From a virus, in IMG/VR virus record IMGVR_UViG_3300010370_000029, positions 23,474 through 87,473 of that record: a DNA stretch of 64,000 bases, one strand, 5' to 3'. Shown here piece after piece: positions 1-8,356 of this stretch (position 1 is its first letter; each line of letters starts with the position of its first letter). The translations under genes were made by a program, and so were the position numbers. The notes beneath the pieces are model-generated. The model saw nothing but the letters and a program-made list of their open reading frames with translations. It made no database searches and was not told the origin of the DNA.

Positions 1-252
1 AATATTGTTGTGGGGTCATTGAAGGCTGGACACCAACCTCCGGCTTCCACTATTTCCGTACATCGGAAAAAGCAAACCAATACAATATACACCATTAATG
101 CATTAAATGCTCTTATCGCAAGTAAGAATGGTGGTATTATTGATAAGGCGTATAGGGTAAATTGGGATGAATTAAAGAATTCTATTCTAGTTACGGCCCA
201 CGGCCAATTAAAAATAGTTCGTACTAAAATACAACAAATTCTGAATTTCTAA
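1..252 (+). CDS. Partial hypothetical protein (C-terminal end)
   Basis: The reading frame is open to the left edge of the window, so only the C-terminal part is visible and the true start lies upstream. A GTG at 10 is available but nothing marks it as the start. The visible part is basic and ends in a helical stretch. I do not recognise a family. The gene ends just before the strong promoter of the SSB gene, so it belongs to a separate upstream transcription unit. Confidence 0.5.
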   Translation, partial: NIVVGSLKAGHQPPASTISVHRKKQTNTIYTINALNALIASKNGGIIDKAYRVNWDELKNSILVTAHGQLKIVRTKIQQILNF

Positions 253-259
253 ACTGCAC

Positions 260-288
260 TTGACAAACTAAATTTTTGGTAGTATACT
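260..288 (+). promoter_or_regulatory. Strong sigma70-type promoter of the SSB gene
   Basis: TTGACA at 260-265, 17-bp spacer, TATACT at 283-288. It lies about 70 bp before the SSB start, giving a leader that ends in an AAGGAG ribosome-binding site. The perfect -35 and near-perfect -10 fit a highly expressed single-strand binding protein. Confidence 0.75.
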
Positions 289-355
289 TCAAGACACTTG
301 GGGTAAACTACTTGTTATAAACACCCTAAACACTCTAAACACAAGGAGAAGTACA

Positions 356-1150
356 ATGGCGTTAGACATTAATGCACTAAAGAGCAAGCTGAACAGTTTC
401 AAGCGTACCGGCGGTGGGGACCGCGATACCGCTATCTGGAAGCCCAAGGAAGGCAAGACGGTCATCCGTATCGTCCCGTGGAAGGATAACCCCGCGAATC
501 CCTTTATCGAACTTTACTTCCACTATCTCGGCAACAAGACTTATCTTTCACCTCTCTCGTATGGTAATCGTGACCCGATTGCGGAGTTTGCTGATTCCGT
601 TCGGAATGATACCCAGCGTGAGCCCGATGCGAAGGCTCGGTATGCGGAGGCTCGTCCGTTTATGCCGAAGCTCCGTACCTACATTCCTGTCATCGTTCGT
701 GGTGAAGAGGATAAGGGTGTTCGCTTCTACTCGTTCGGTAAGACGGTCTATCAGGAACTTCTTTCCTACATCTCTGACCCCGATTACGGCGATATCACCG
801 ATGTTAAGACTGGTCGTGACATCGTAGTTGAGTACATTCCGAAGGAGAAGTCGGATACCAGTTTCGCCAAGACTTCGGTAAAGGTCAAGCCGTCACAGAC
901 TCCGCTTTCGTCGGACGCTTCACAGGCGAATCTGTGGATGACCACTCAGCCCGATATCAAGGAGCTTTATACGGAGCCGACCTACAACGAGCTGAAGGTC
1001 ACGCTTGAGAAGTATCTTGACCCTGATAATGCGGTCATCACTCCCGCTCGTGAGGCTGAGGAGCCGAAGGCTGTTACGGCTACCGCTGCCGCTCCAAAGG
1101 AGAACGTCAAGAACGCCGTTGATGCGTTTGACGAGCTGTTCAACGATTAA
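356..1150 (+). CDS. 32: Single-stranded DNA-binding protein, T4 gp32-like
   Basis: This protein would coat single-stranded DNA during replication and recombination and organise the replisome. The 264 residues begin with a basic LAST-like N-terminus. A central OB-fold-like region follows (about residues 25-215, with IVPWKDNP and PKLRTYIPVIV), then a low-complexity Ala/Glu/Pro linker and the acidic tail DAFDELFND, typical of gp32 interaction tails. T4 gp32 is a zinc protein, but I see no Cys cluster here, as in many gp32 relatives outside the T-even group. It has its own strong promoter and is followed by a hairpin before uvsX, which would allow high separate expression. Family assignment rests on tail, size and neighbourhood. 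Confidence 0.85.
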   Translation: MALDINALKSKLNSFKRTGGGDRDTAIWKPKEGKTVIRIVPWKDNPANPFIELYFHYLGNKTYLSPLSYGNRDPIAEFADSVRNDTQREPDAKARYAEARPFMPKLRTYIPVIVRGEEDKGVRFYSFGKTVYQELLSYISDPDYGDITDVKTGRDIVVEYIPKEKSDTSFAKTSVKVKPSQTPLSSDASQANLWMTTQPDIKELYTEPTYNELKVTLEKYLDPDNAVITPAREAEEPKAVTATAAAPKENVKNAVDAFDELFND

Positions 1151-1160
1151 TTAACCAAAG

Positions 1161-1212
1161 ACACGCTGTGGTGCTAGGTAGCCTTAAAACTACCTAGCCC
1201 CTGCGTGTTTTG
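1161..1212 (+). terminator. Hairpin terminator or attenuator after the SSB gene
   Basis: A perfect 9-bp stem (GCTAGGTAG at 1173-1181 with CTACCTAGC at 1190-1198) carries an 8-nt loop. An outer ACACGC/GCGTGT helix (1161-1166 with 1203-1208) encloses it, and a short T-run follows. It sits between the SSB gene and uvsX with no clear new promoter, so it probably acts as a partial terminator lowering uvsX expression relative to SSB. Confidence 0.6.
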
Positions 1213-1229
1213 TTACATAAAGGAACATT

Positions 1230-2393
1230 ATGGCTAAGGAAACAAAATCACCAAAGAAGCCAGTGCCATCCGCTGACCGCGATGAACTGGCCCAAGTTAT
1301 CGCAGATAGCTTGAACAAGTTGTACAAGGATGGACAAGTTGCCTACTTCCTTGATGGAGAAGAGGAAACCCCGACTGATTTGACCGATTTCATTTCAACG
1401 GGAAATACGATGTTGGATATCGCAATCAGTAATCGTCCGAACGGTGGTATTGCCGCCGGTCGTATCACAGAGTTGACGGGATTAGAAGCATCGGGTAAGT
1501 CGTTGGTCGGTGCACAACTTATTGCTACCACACAGAAGCGTGGTGGTGTTGCGGTTCTTATTGATACCGAAAATGCGGTCAATGATGAATTCTTCTCTGC
1601 CGTTGGTGTAGATATGAAGAAGTTGGTCTACGTTCAGCACGATACGGTTGAAGATATCTTTGATTCTATTGTGAACATCATCGAGAAGGTTCGTTCCGCT
1701 GCAAAGAAGGATAAGTTGGTCACTATCGTTGTTGACTCTGTTGCCGCCGCTTCGACCAAGACGGAAATGGCTGCGGACTTCAATAAGGATGGATACGCAA
1801 CGGCAAAGTCCATCATTATCAGTAAGGCGATGAGAAAGATTACGAATCTTTTGGGTCGTGAAAAGATTGCTCTCGTATTCACCAATCAGCTCCGTTTGAA
1901 GATGAACGCTCCTGCGTTCTCTGACCCCTACACCACTTCTGGTGGTAAGGCAATCGGATTCCACGCTTCGACTCGTATTCGTTTGTCACAAGTCGGTAAG
2001 TTGAAGGATTCGGCTGGGAACATCATTGGTATCACTACGAAGGCGGTCATCACCAAGAATCGTTTGGGCCCGCCATATCGTGAAGCTGAATTCAATATTT
2101 ACTTCAATCGTGGTATTGACGATTACAGCAGTTGGTTGGATGTCTTGAAAGAAAACGGCATCATCAAGCAATCTGGTGCATGGTATTCATACAATGATGA
2201 GAAGTTCCAAAGTAAGGAATTCCCAGCGTTCCTTGAAGCTGACCAAGAACGGAAGGCTGACTTGTACGATAAGATTTGTGAAGCGATGATTATGAAGTAC
2301 GAGAAGGACTTCGACCCATCTGCGGTCAACAAGGAATCAGCAGAGGATGAGGACGAGGTATCACCATCTAAAAAGCAACTATTAAATGACTGA
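1230..2393 (+). CDS. uvsX: UvsX/RecA-like recombinase
   Basis: ATP-dependent strand-exchange protein for recombination-dependent replication and repair. Walker A is GLEASGKS at residues 84-91. A RecA-core segment ends in LIDTENAV, and the Walker B region is TIVVDSVAA. A TNQLR motif follows, then the DNA-binding loop 2 region SGGKAIGFHAS. The C-terminus is long and acidic. The length of 387 aa matches T4 UvsX (about 390). The ribosome-binding site is AAAGGAAC. The stop codon overlaps the next gene start by a few bases, indicating translational coupling in a uvsX-nuclease-helicase operon. Confidence 0.93.
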   Translation: MAKETKSPKKPVPSADRDELAQVIADSLNKLYKDGQVAYFLDGEEETPTDLTDFISTGNTMLDIAISNRPNGGIAAGRITELTGLEASGKSLVGAQLIATTQKRGGVAVLIDTENAVNDEFFSAVGVDMKKLVYVQHDTVEDIFDSIVNIIEKVRSAAKKDKLVTIVVDSVAAASTKTEMAADFNKDGYATAKSIIISKAMRKITNLLGREKIALVFTNQLRLKMNAPAFSDPYTTSGGKAIGFHASTRIRLSQVGKLKDSAGNIIGITTKAVITKNRLGPPYREAEFNIYFNRGIDDYSSWLDVLKENGIIKQSGAWYSYNDEKFQSKEFPAFLEADQERKADLYDKICEAMIMKYEKDFDPSAVNKESAEDEDEVSPSKKQLLND

Positions 2394-3429
2394 TTTACTG
2401 AAGGTTTTCGATAGTATGAACTTCGATAGCGATAAGGGCACTGGATACAACTCCCGTGTCCTTATCGTAGATGCCCTTAACACATTCATGCGGAGTTATG
2501 CCGCTATTCCCACATTAGATGATGACGGGAATCATATCGGGGGAATGGCGGGATTTATGAAATCTTTGGGGTTTGCTATTCGTAGCTTCAAACCTACCAG
2601 AGTCGTGTTGGTATTTGATGGTAAGGGTGGGTCACAACGTCGGCGGAAGATTTACAAGAATTATAAGGCAAATCGGAAGCCACCCACTCGTTTGAATCGT
2701 TCGTATGATATGACTACGGATGAGCAAGAACGAGAGAATATGAAGTGGCAACTAGTGTCATTGGTAGAGATGGTAGAGTGCTTACCCGTATCTATTTTGG
2801 CATTAGATTATATTGAAGCAGATGATGCGATTGCCTATATGTCGGAGTTGGTTACAAAGAATGGTGGTACATCCATCATCTATTCTACTGACAAAGACTT
2901 TATGCAGATGGTCAATGAGAATGTCAAGGTCTATAATCCCGTCAAGAAAAAGACATTTGATATTGATATAATTCTGGAAACTTATGGCGTACACCCGTCA
3001 AACTTCGTATTCTATCGGTCACTGCTTGGAGATAAGAGTGACAACATTGATGGAATCAAGGGGGCTGGGGAAAAGACAATATTAAAGTATATTCCAGAGT
3101 TCGCTAACTCGACTGTTGAGGTCAATTTGGACTTGATTGAACAAAAATATGCTGATAGTAAAAAGAAGCCTAAGCTAATAGAAAACATTTTAGATAATAG
3201 TAGTATTGTAAATAGAAATTTGCAATTAATGAATTTGCGTGATGTAGATATTAACGTTGATGCAAAGATGAAAATCTTACATAAGTTTGAAGAAGGATGC
3301 CCACCGCTTCGGAAGGCGGACTTGACAAAGCTGATGTTTAAGACTAAGATTATATCATCTATCCAAAATTACGATGAATGGATTACTTTTTCATTTGGTC
3401 CACTAGCGAGATATTATGGTAAATCATAA
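2386..3429 (+). CDS. rnh: 5'-3' exonuclease / RNase H-type flap nuclease (FEN1 family)
   Basis: Likely removes RNA primers from lagging-strand fragments, as T4 RNase H does. Metal-binding acidic motifs are visible: LIVDALNTF near the N-terminus, VFDGKGGSQRR, EADDAIAYM and STDKDFMQM in the middle. A helix-hairpin-helix segment GDKSDNIDGIKGAGEKT follows. At 347 aa it is slightly longer than T4 RNase H (305). It overlaps uvsX upstream and the helicase gene downstream. The C-terminal third is A/T-richer and less conserved. Confidence 0.9.
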   Translation: MTDLLKVFDSMNFDSDKGTGYNSRVLIVDALNTFMRSYAAIPTLDDDGNHIGGMAGFMKSLGFAIRSFKPTRVVLVFDGKGGSQRRRKIYKNYKANRKPPTRLNRSYDMTTDEQERENMKWQLVSLVEMVECLPVSILALDYIEADDAIAYMSELVTKNGGTSIIYSTDKDFMQMVNENVKVYNPVKKKTFDIDIILETYGVHPSNFVFYRSLLGDKSDNIDGIKGAGEKTILKYIPEFANSTVEVNLDLIEQKYADSKKKPKLIENILDNSSIVNRNLQLMNLRDVDINVDAKMKILHKFEEGCPPLRKADLTKLMFKTKIISSIQNYDEWITFSFGPLARYYGKS

Positions 3430-4801
3430 GCAATACGATAAGAATGTAGATACGCTGGCAAAGTTCGGTCCTAGCTTCCAGTCCAAGGCTGTGGCTGCGA
3501 TGCTGAACTCGCCTGATTTCTTGGCACAATCGTTTGACGTTATCAACCCGAACTTCTTTGAGTTGGAAGCGAATCAATGGATTGTGGAAACGACTTTGGA
3601 ATATTTCAACGATTATAAGGTGCTTCCGACGTTGGAAGTCTTTAAGGTTGAGATGAACAAGTCGGTCAAGGATGATACTCTTCGCACATCAATCGTTGAA
3701 TCGCTCCGCGGTATTTTCCAGAAGATGAAGGACAATGATTTGGATTATATCAAGGATAGTTTCTTGGATTTCGCCAAAAACCAAACGCTCAAGTCTGCGA
3801 TTATCAAGTCAGTAGATTTGTTGCAGATGGGTCAGTATGGTGAAATCAAGACCATTATCGATGGTGCGATGCGAAGTGGTCAGCCCAAGACGGTCGGTCA
3901 CGATTGGAAGAAGGATATTGAACTTCGTCTAATGAAGAACGCCCGTAATACTATCGCTACGGGGTGGGATGCTATCGACGTTCTTATCGGTGGTGGATTG
4001 GCGGGCGGTGAGCTCGGCGTGGTCATCGCTCCGTCTGGTATTGGTAAGAGTTGGGCATTGGCAACTATTGGAGCTAATGCATTGAAGGCTGGGAAGAAAG
4101 TGGTTCATTATACCCTCGAATTAAATGAAAATTATGTCGGTCTACGATATGATACGATTTATACGGGGATTGAGCCGGGTAAGGTACCAGAACACCCAGA
4201 AATCATTCGGGAGCTGGTTGAGCAAATTAAGGGTGAAATTATTATTAAATATTATCCGGCTCGAACCATTACCTCACATACGATTCAGGCCCACGTTCAG
4301 CAGATGGCATCGCTGGGATTCAAGCCCGATGTTATTATCGTAGATTACGCTGATTTGATGAGTGCCACAGCCCGTACCGACGCCCGACATCAAGAGCTGG
4401 GTGCTATCTATGAAGAACTTCGTGGGTTGGCTGGTGAGTTGGGAGTTCCTATTTGGACGGCTTCACAAACTCAGCGGTCCAGTATCCAAGATGAAGTCAT
4501 TCAAGCAGATAAGATTGCTGAGTCCTATGCCAAGATTATGACCGCTGACTTGGTTATCTCTATCTCACGGAAGCTGGAAGACAAGGTTCATAAGACGGGT
4601 CGAGCACACGTTATTAAGAACCGATTTGGGGCCGATGGTCAGACGCTCCCGATGATTATTGACGCCGGTATCGGGAAGATTGAGATTTTTGATGAGGCGT
4701 CAGCAAAAGGTATTATGTTAAAGAAACAGATGCAAAATGGTGAAACGGTTACGAAACAAAATCTGGCTAAGAAGTTGTTGCAAATGGATTTAGAAGATTA
4801 A
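3416..4801 (+). CDS. 41: Replicative DNA helicase, DnaB/gp41-like
   Basis: Hexameric 5'-3' helicase that unwinds the fork and works with primase. An N-terminal helical domain (about residues 1-150) is followed by the RecA-like motor. Walker A is APSGIGKS at about residue 205. HYTLELNE is the DnaB catalytic-glutamate segment, and Walker B is VIIVDYADLM. A conserved TASQTQRS sensor and a KNRFGADG arginine-finger-like motif follow. The length of 461 aa agrees with T4 gp41 (475). The gene starts inside the end of the nuclease gene. No gp61-type primase is visible next to it. Confidence 0.92.
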   Translation: MVNHKQYDKNVDTLAKFGPSFQSKAVAAMLNSPDFLAQSFDVINPNFFELEANQWIVETTLEYFNDYKVLPTLEVFKVEMNKSVKDDTLRTSIVESLRGIFQKMKDNDLDYIKDSFLDFAKNQTLKSAIIKSVDLLQMGQYGEIKTIIDGAMRSGQPKTVGHDWKKDIELRLMKNARNTIATGWDAIDVLIGGGLAGGELGVVIAPSGIGKSWALATIGANALKAGKKVVHYTLELNENYVGLRYDTIYTGIEPGKVPEHPEIIRELVEQIKGEIIIKYYPARTITSHTIQAHVQQMASLGFKPDVIIVDYADLMSATARTDARHQELGAIYEELRGLAGELGVPIWTASQTQRSSIQDEVIQADKIAESYAKIMTADLVISISRKLEDKVHKTGRAHVIKNRFGADGQTLPMIIDAGIGKIEIFDEASAKGIMLKKQMQNGETVTKQNLAKKLLQMDLED

Positions 4802-4889
4802 AAAATATCGTTGGGTATTCACCGTATTTTTCGAGAAGCAGTATAGTATTTATTTAACCACTAACCCCTAACGATTTTGGAGTAGCAGT

Positions 4890-6740
4890 ATGCAATTAGA
4901 AGCAAAAATCCTTTCTGAAATCACGACCTTTATGAAGTACTCGAAGTACATTCCGAGTAAGCAACGCCGTGAAACGTGGAAAGAATTAGTTGACAGAAAC
5001 AAAGAGATGCATTTAAAGAAGTTCCCACAACTTACACAAGAAATTGAAGAAGCATATCAATTCGTTTACGATAAGAAGATTCTTCCATCCATGCGTTCAC
5101 TTCAATTTGCTGGTAAGCCAATTGAAATCAATAACGCTCGGTTATACAATTGCTGCTTCCTTCCAATCGACCACACGGATGCTTTCAGTGAAGTGATGTT
5201 CCTTCTTCTTTCTGGAACAGGTGTAGGTTATTCGGTACAGCGTGCACACGTAGAAAAGTTACCAGAAATTAATAAGCCAACCAAGTCCCGCCGTTACCTC
5301 GTCGGTGACAGTATCGAAGGTTGGGCAGATGCAGTGAAGGTGATGATTGCTGCATATATGAAGGGTAAGGCTCTTCCGATTTATGATTTTAGCGATGTTC
5401 GTCCAAAGGGCGCATTACTCTTGACCTCTGGTGGTAAGGCACCTGGTCCAGAACCGCTCAAGGATTGCTTACACAATATCCAAAAGATTTTCGACCGTAA
5501 GCAAAACGGCGATAAGCTCAGTACCCTTGAAGTACACGATATGTTGTGCTTCATCGCTGATGCAGTATTGTCTGGTGGTATTCGTCGTTCCGCAATGATT
5601 TCATTATTCGATTTGGACGATGATGATATGTTGACTTGTAAGTTCGGCAACTGGTGGGAAACCAATCCACAACGTGGTCGTTCAAACAATTCAGCAGTTA
5701 TCCTTCGTCACAAGGTTGAACAAGAAGTATTCTTAGACTTGTGGAAGAAGATTGAAATGAGTGGTTCAGGCGAACCAGGCTTCTTCTTTACGAACGATGC
5801 AAATTGGGGATTAAATCCTTGTGCAGAAATCAGTCTCCGTCCGTTCCAATTCTGTAACTTGACCACCATCAATGCTGGCGATATCAAGGACCAAGCTGAT
5901 TACAACGCCCGTGCAAAGGCAGCAGCGTTCATCGGAACACTTCAAGCAAGTTATACTAACTTCCATTATCTCCGTGATATTTGGAAACGCACCACAGAAA
6001 AGGAAGCACTTATCGGTGTTTCGATGACGGGTATTGCATCGGGTACTGTATTAAATTTGGATATGAAGGAAGCTGCTAATGTTGTGAAGGAAGAAAACGC
6101 ACGTGTGGCGGAAGTGATTGGGACCAACAAGGCTGCACGAACCACCACTGTCAAGCCCGAAGGAACCTCGTCACTAGTATTAGGAACTTCTTCTGGTATT
6201 CACGCTTGGCATAACGACTTCTATGTTCGTCGTGTCCGTGTTGGAAAGAACGAAAGTATCTACCAATACTTGGTTGACAATCATCCAGAAATTGTTGAGG
6301 ACGAATTCTTCAAGCCGAAGCAACAAGCAGTTATCTCCGTTCCACAAAAGGCTCCAAAGGGTGCTATCACTCGTCAAGAATCTGCACTCGACTTATTGGC
6401 TCGTACCAGTAAGGTCTGGAAGGAATGGGTAAAGGCTGGCCACCGTAAGGGTGAAAACAAGAATAACGTATCTGTCACCGTAACCATCAAGCCAGATGAA
6501 TGGGTTGGTGTTGGTGAATGGATGTGGGAGAATCGTGAGAACTTCACCGCATTGTCAGTTCTTCCATACTCAGACCACAGCTATATGCAAGCACCGTTCG
6601 AAGATATTGATGAAGCACAATACAACGAAATGGTTGGTCACTTACACAAGATTGACTTAACCAAGGTAGTTGAAGTCGAAGATAATACCGACCTTGCAGG
6701 TGAAGTTGCTTGTGGTGGCGGTGGGTGTGAGGTGCAATAA
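4890..6740 (+). CDS. nrdJ: Adenosylcobalamin-dependent (class II) ribonucleoside-triphosphate reductase
   Basis: Reduces ribonucleotides to deoxyribonucleotides with a B12-derived radical and no oxygen requirement. The sequence resembles the monomeric RTPR group: NNARLYNCC holds the N-terminal redox Cys, then GTGVGYSVQ and SGGIRRSA. NPCAEISL carries the thiyl Cys at about residue 311. PEGTSSLVLGTSSGIH is the substrate-phosphate loop, and the C-terminal redox pair is CGGGGC. At 616 aa it is shorter than the Lactobacillus enzyme (about 740), as is common in phages. The next two genes are thioredoxins, the natural electron donors. The upstream gap shows no cobalamin riboswitch. Confidence 0.9.
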   Translation: MQLEAKILSEITTFMKYSKYIPSKQRRETWKELVDRNKEMHLKKFPQLTQEIEEAYQFVYDKKILPSMRSLQFAGKPIEINNARLYNCCFLPIDHTDAFSEVMFLLLSGTGVGYSVQRAHVEKLPEINKPTKSRRYLVGDSIEGWADAVKVMIAAYMKGKALPIYDFSDVRPKGALLLTSGGKAPGPEPLKDCLHNIQKIFDRKQNGDKLSTLEVHDMLCFIADAVLSGGIRRSAMISLFDLDDDDMLTCKFGNWWETNPQRGRSNNSAVILRHKVEQEVFLDLWKKIEMSGSGEPGFFFTNDANWGLNPCAEISLRPFQFCNLTTINAGDIKDQADYNARAKAAAFIGTLQASYTNFHYLRDIWKRTTEKEALIGVSMTGIASGTVLNLDMKEAANVVKEENARVAEVIGTNKAARTTTVKPEGTSSLVLGTSSGIHAWHNDFYVRRVRVGKNESIYQYLVDNHPEIVEDEFFKPKQQAVISVPQKAPKGAITRQESALDLLARTSKVWKEWVKAGHRKGENKNNVSVTVTIKPDEWVGVGEWMWENRENFTALSVLPYSDHSYMQAPFEDIDEAQYNEMVGHLHKIDLTKVVEVEDNTDLAGEVACGGGGCEVQ

Positions 6741-7045
6741 TGCAGGAGTTGACGTTACAACAGTTTGAAGAAAAGTTGGCATCCAAGGAACCCTTTGTCG
6801 TAGATTTTTGGGCTCCTTGGTGCCCAACCTGCATCGAAATGTTACCAACCGTAGAGGAATTAGCAAAGGAGTCAGAGATTCCTTTTTATAAGGTCAATGT
6901 TGATGAGCAACCAGAATTGAAAGAAAAGAACCGAATTAAGGCTATTCCAATGTTGATGTTCTATAAGGAAGGCCGGACAAGAGAATTCTTATACGGTAAG
7001 AATGAAAAGACCAAGATAGAGCAGAAGCTAAATCGCATCAAGTGA
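6740..7045 (+). CDS. Thioredoxin
   Basis: Small dithiol electron carrier, most likely re-reducing the RNR encoded immediately upstream, whose stop codon overlaps this ATG. The 101 residues have a thioredoxin fold. VVDFWAPWCPTC carries the redox motif CPTC instead of the usual CGPC. VNVDEQPEL and the cis-Pro segment IKAIPMLMFYKEG are also present. The altered middle residues of the active site suggest a tuned redox potential. Confidence 0.9.
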   Translation: MQELTLQQFEEKLASKEPFVVDFWAPWCPTCIEMLPTVEELAKESEIPFYKVNVDEQPELKEKNRIKAIPMLMFYKEGRTREFLYGKNEKTKIEQKLNRIK

Positions 7046-7052
7046 GGTTATT

Positions 7053-7442
7053 ATGATAATTGATTTAACGCCAGAAACCTTCTTTCAGCACATAAAGAAA
7101 GAAGGACCGCTTCACGTGGTAATGCATTATGGAGCAACGTGTAATCCATGCAAAGTTACCATGCCTCAATATGAATTATTGGCGAATCATTTTGATGAAC
7201 ACAATATTACTAATGTGAAGTTTTATAGATTTCATCAATGGGAGCAGGAGTATAGACCCTTTATTGATGAACATAATCTAAATACAAAAGGTGTTCCAAC
7301 TTTTAGATATTTTTATTATGGTGATATCTTGGATGAAGAAACGCGAGTATATCACGATGCAAATCATATTAAAGAAAAAATAGTAGAAGTAGTAAAAGGA
7401 ATTGAAGATACAATGGGAGGTTTTAATTTACATGAAAGTTAA
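7053..7442 (+). CDS. Thioredoxin-like protein with CNPC active site
   Basis: A second thioredoxin-fold protein, 129 aa. HYGATCNPCKVTMPQY contains a CxxC redox pair (CNPC), and NTKGVPTFRYF provides the cis-Pro loop. It is longer and more divergent than the thioredoxin just before it and is A/T-richer. It could be a dedicated partner of the phage RNR or a glutaredoxin/thioredoxin hybrid. It overlaps the dUTPase start by about 11 bp. Confidence 0.75.
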   Translation: MIIDLTPETFFQHIKKEGPLHVVMHYGATCNPCKVTMPQYELLANHFDEHNITNVKFYRFHQWEQEYRPFIDEHNLNTKGVPTFRYFYYGDILDEETRVYHDANHIKEKIVEVVKGIEDTMGGFNLHES

Positions 7443-7878
7443 ACGATTATCACAAAATGCAACACCGCCACAAAAAGCACACGCTGGAGATTTAGGATAT
7501 GATTTATTTGCCAGTGAAGGCGCTGCAATTTTTCCAAGTGAAACGAAAGTGGTTAAAACAGGAATCGCTATTCAGTTTCCAGCAGGATATGGTGGGATTA
7601 TCAAGGACCGCTCCTCTGTGGCTACGAAGAAAGGATTGTTTACTGTGGCTGGGGTTATTGATAATGGGTATATTGGTGAAATTTGCATAGCTCTTCACAA
7701 CGGAACCGATAGCTTAGTTCATATAGCGCCTGGTGAAAAGATTGCACAACTTGTTCTTATTCCTACGGTAAGTTTTGATATAGAAGAAGTAGACGAGTTA
7801 GTATCGGCAGACCAACGTGGTGTTGGTGGGTTTGGGTCTACGGGTACCACGGCAGTCCCGCATGATTTATACAAGTGA
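7432..7878 (+). CDS. dut: Deoxyuridine 5'-triphosphate nucleotidohydrolase (dUTPase)
   Basis: Hydrolyses dUTP to dUMP, keeping uracil out of DNA and feeding thymidylate synthesis (ThyX is encoded at 50.8 kb). All five trimeric dUTPase motifs are visible: GDLGYDLFAS, KDRSSVATKKG, GVIDNGYIGEI, GEKIAQLVL and the C-terminal RGVGGFGSTG. I chose the ATG at 7432 because the sequence MKVKRLSQ begins the family there. An earlier in-frame ATG at 7402 would overlap the previous gene more. Confidence 0.93.
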   Translation: MKVKRLSQNATPPQKAHAGDLGYDLFASEGAAIFPSETKVVKTGIAIQFPAGYGGIIKDRSSVATKKGLFTVAGVIDNGYIGEICIALHNGTDSLVHIAPGEKIAQLVLIPTVSFDIEEVDELVSADQRGVGGFGSTGTTAVPHDLYK

Positions 7879-7928
7879 GTAGACACTACTTATAGGAAAC
7901 CCCCAACCGAGATGTCGCATGAGAGTTT

Positions 7929-8309
7929 ATGTCACGGCGTAAGAATGGTAAGAAGGTTTCCAAGGTCAATACCATAGAAACAAAGGTTGCGACAATATTA
8001 GAATCAATGAACGTCCCGTTCGAACAACAAGTATCGATTGATAGATATACAGTAGATTTTCTCGTAGACAAGAAGTATATTGTGGAGTGTTATGGTGACT
8101 TTTGGCACTGTAATCCCCATCAATATACTTCTTCGTATTTTAATAGAGGTAAAAAGAAAACCGCAGAAGAAATCTGGGAACGTGATAATCAACGGAAAGA
8201 ACACTTCCAAAAATTGGGATATAAATTCCTTTGTTTGTGGGAAAGTGACATTCGTAACAACCCAAAGATTGTGCGGTCTAAAATAAAACGTAATATTAAG
8301 CTGGATTGA
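7929..8309 (+). CDS. Vsr/DUF559-like PD-(D/E)XK endonuclease
   Basis: A 126-aa single-domain nuclease. TVDFLVDKKYIVECYGDFWHCNP matches the Asp-x(n)-Glu-x core and FWH signature of very-short-patch repair and DUF559 endonucleases. A basic helix (RDNQRKEHFQKLGY) and LWESDI follow, as in Vsr-type enzymes. It could be a mismatch nicking enzyme or a free-standing homing endonuclease, which commonly sit beside phage DNA polymerase genes. No intron is visible in the polymerase gene. Confidence 0.75.
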   Translation: MSRRKNGKKVSKVNTIETKVATILESMNVPFEQQVSIDRYTVDFLVDKKYIVECYGDFWHCNPHQYTSSYFNRGKKKTAEEIWERDNQRKEHFQKLGYKFLCLWESDIRNNPKIVRSKIKRNIKLD

Positions 8310-8334
8310 CAAACGGATGTGAAGCCGTTATACT
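8306..8334 (+). promoter_or_regulatory. Sigma70-type promoter of the DNA polymerase gene
   Basis: TTGACA at 8306-8311, 17-bp spacer, TATACT at 8329-8334, 23 bp before the polymerase start. The -35 overlaps the end of the preceding nuclease gene. An inverted repeat AACGG/CCGTT (8312-8316 and 8325-8329) fills the spacer and could be an operator. Confidence 0.7.
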
Positions 8335-8356
8335 TAAAGGATAACGGAGGTTATTT

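Noticed and set aside
414-827. A second ORF inside the SSB gene
   Set aside because: It is in another frame of a well-supported gene and has no ribosome-binding site.
4802-4889. Possible cobalamin riboswitch ahead of the class II RNR
   Set aside because: The gap is only 88 bp, without the conserved B12-box or fold; nothing to support a riboswitch.
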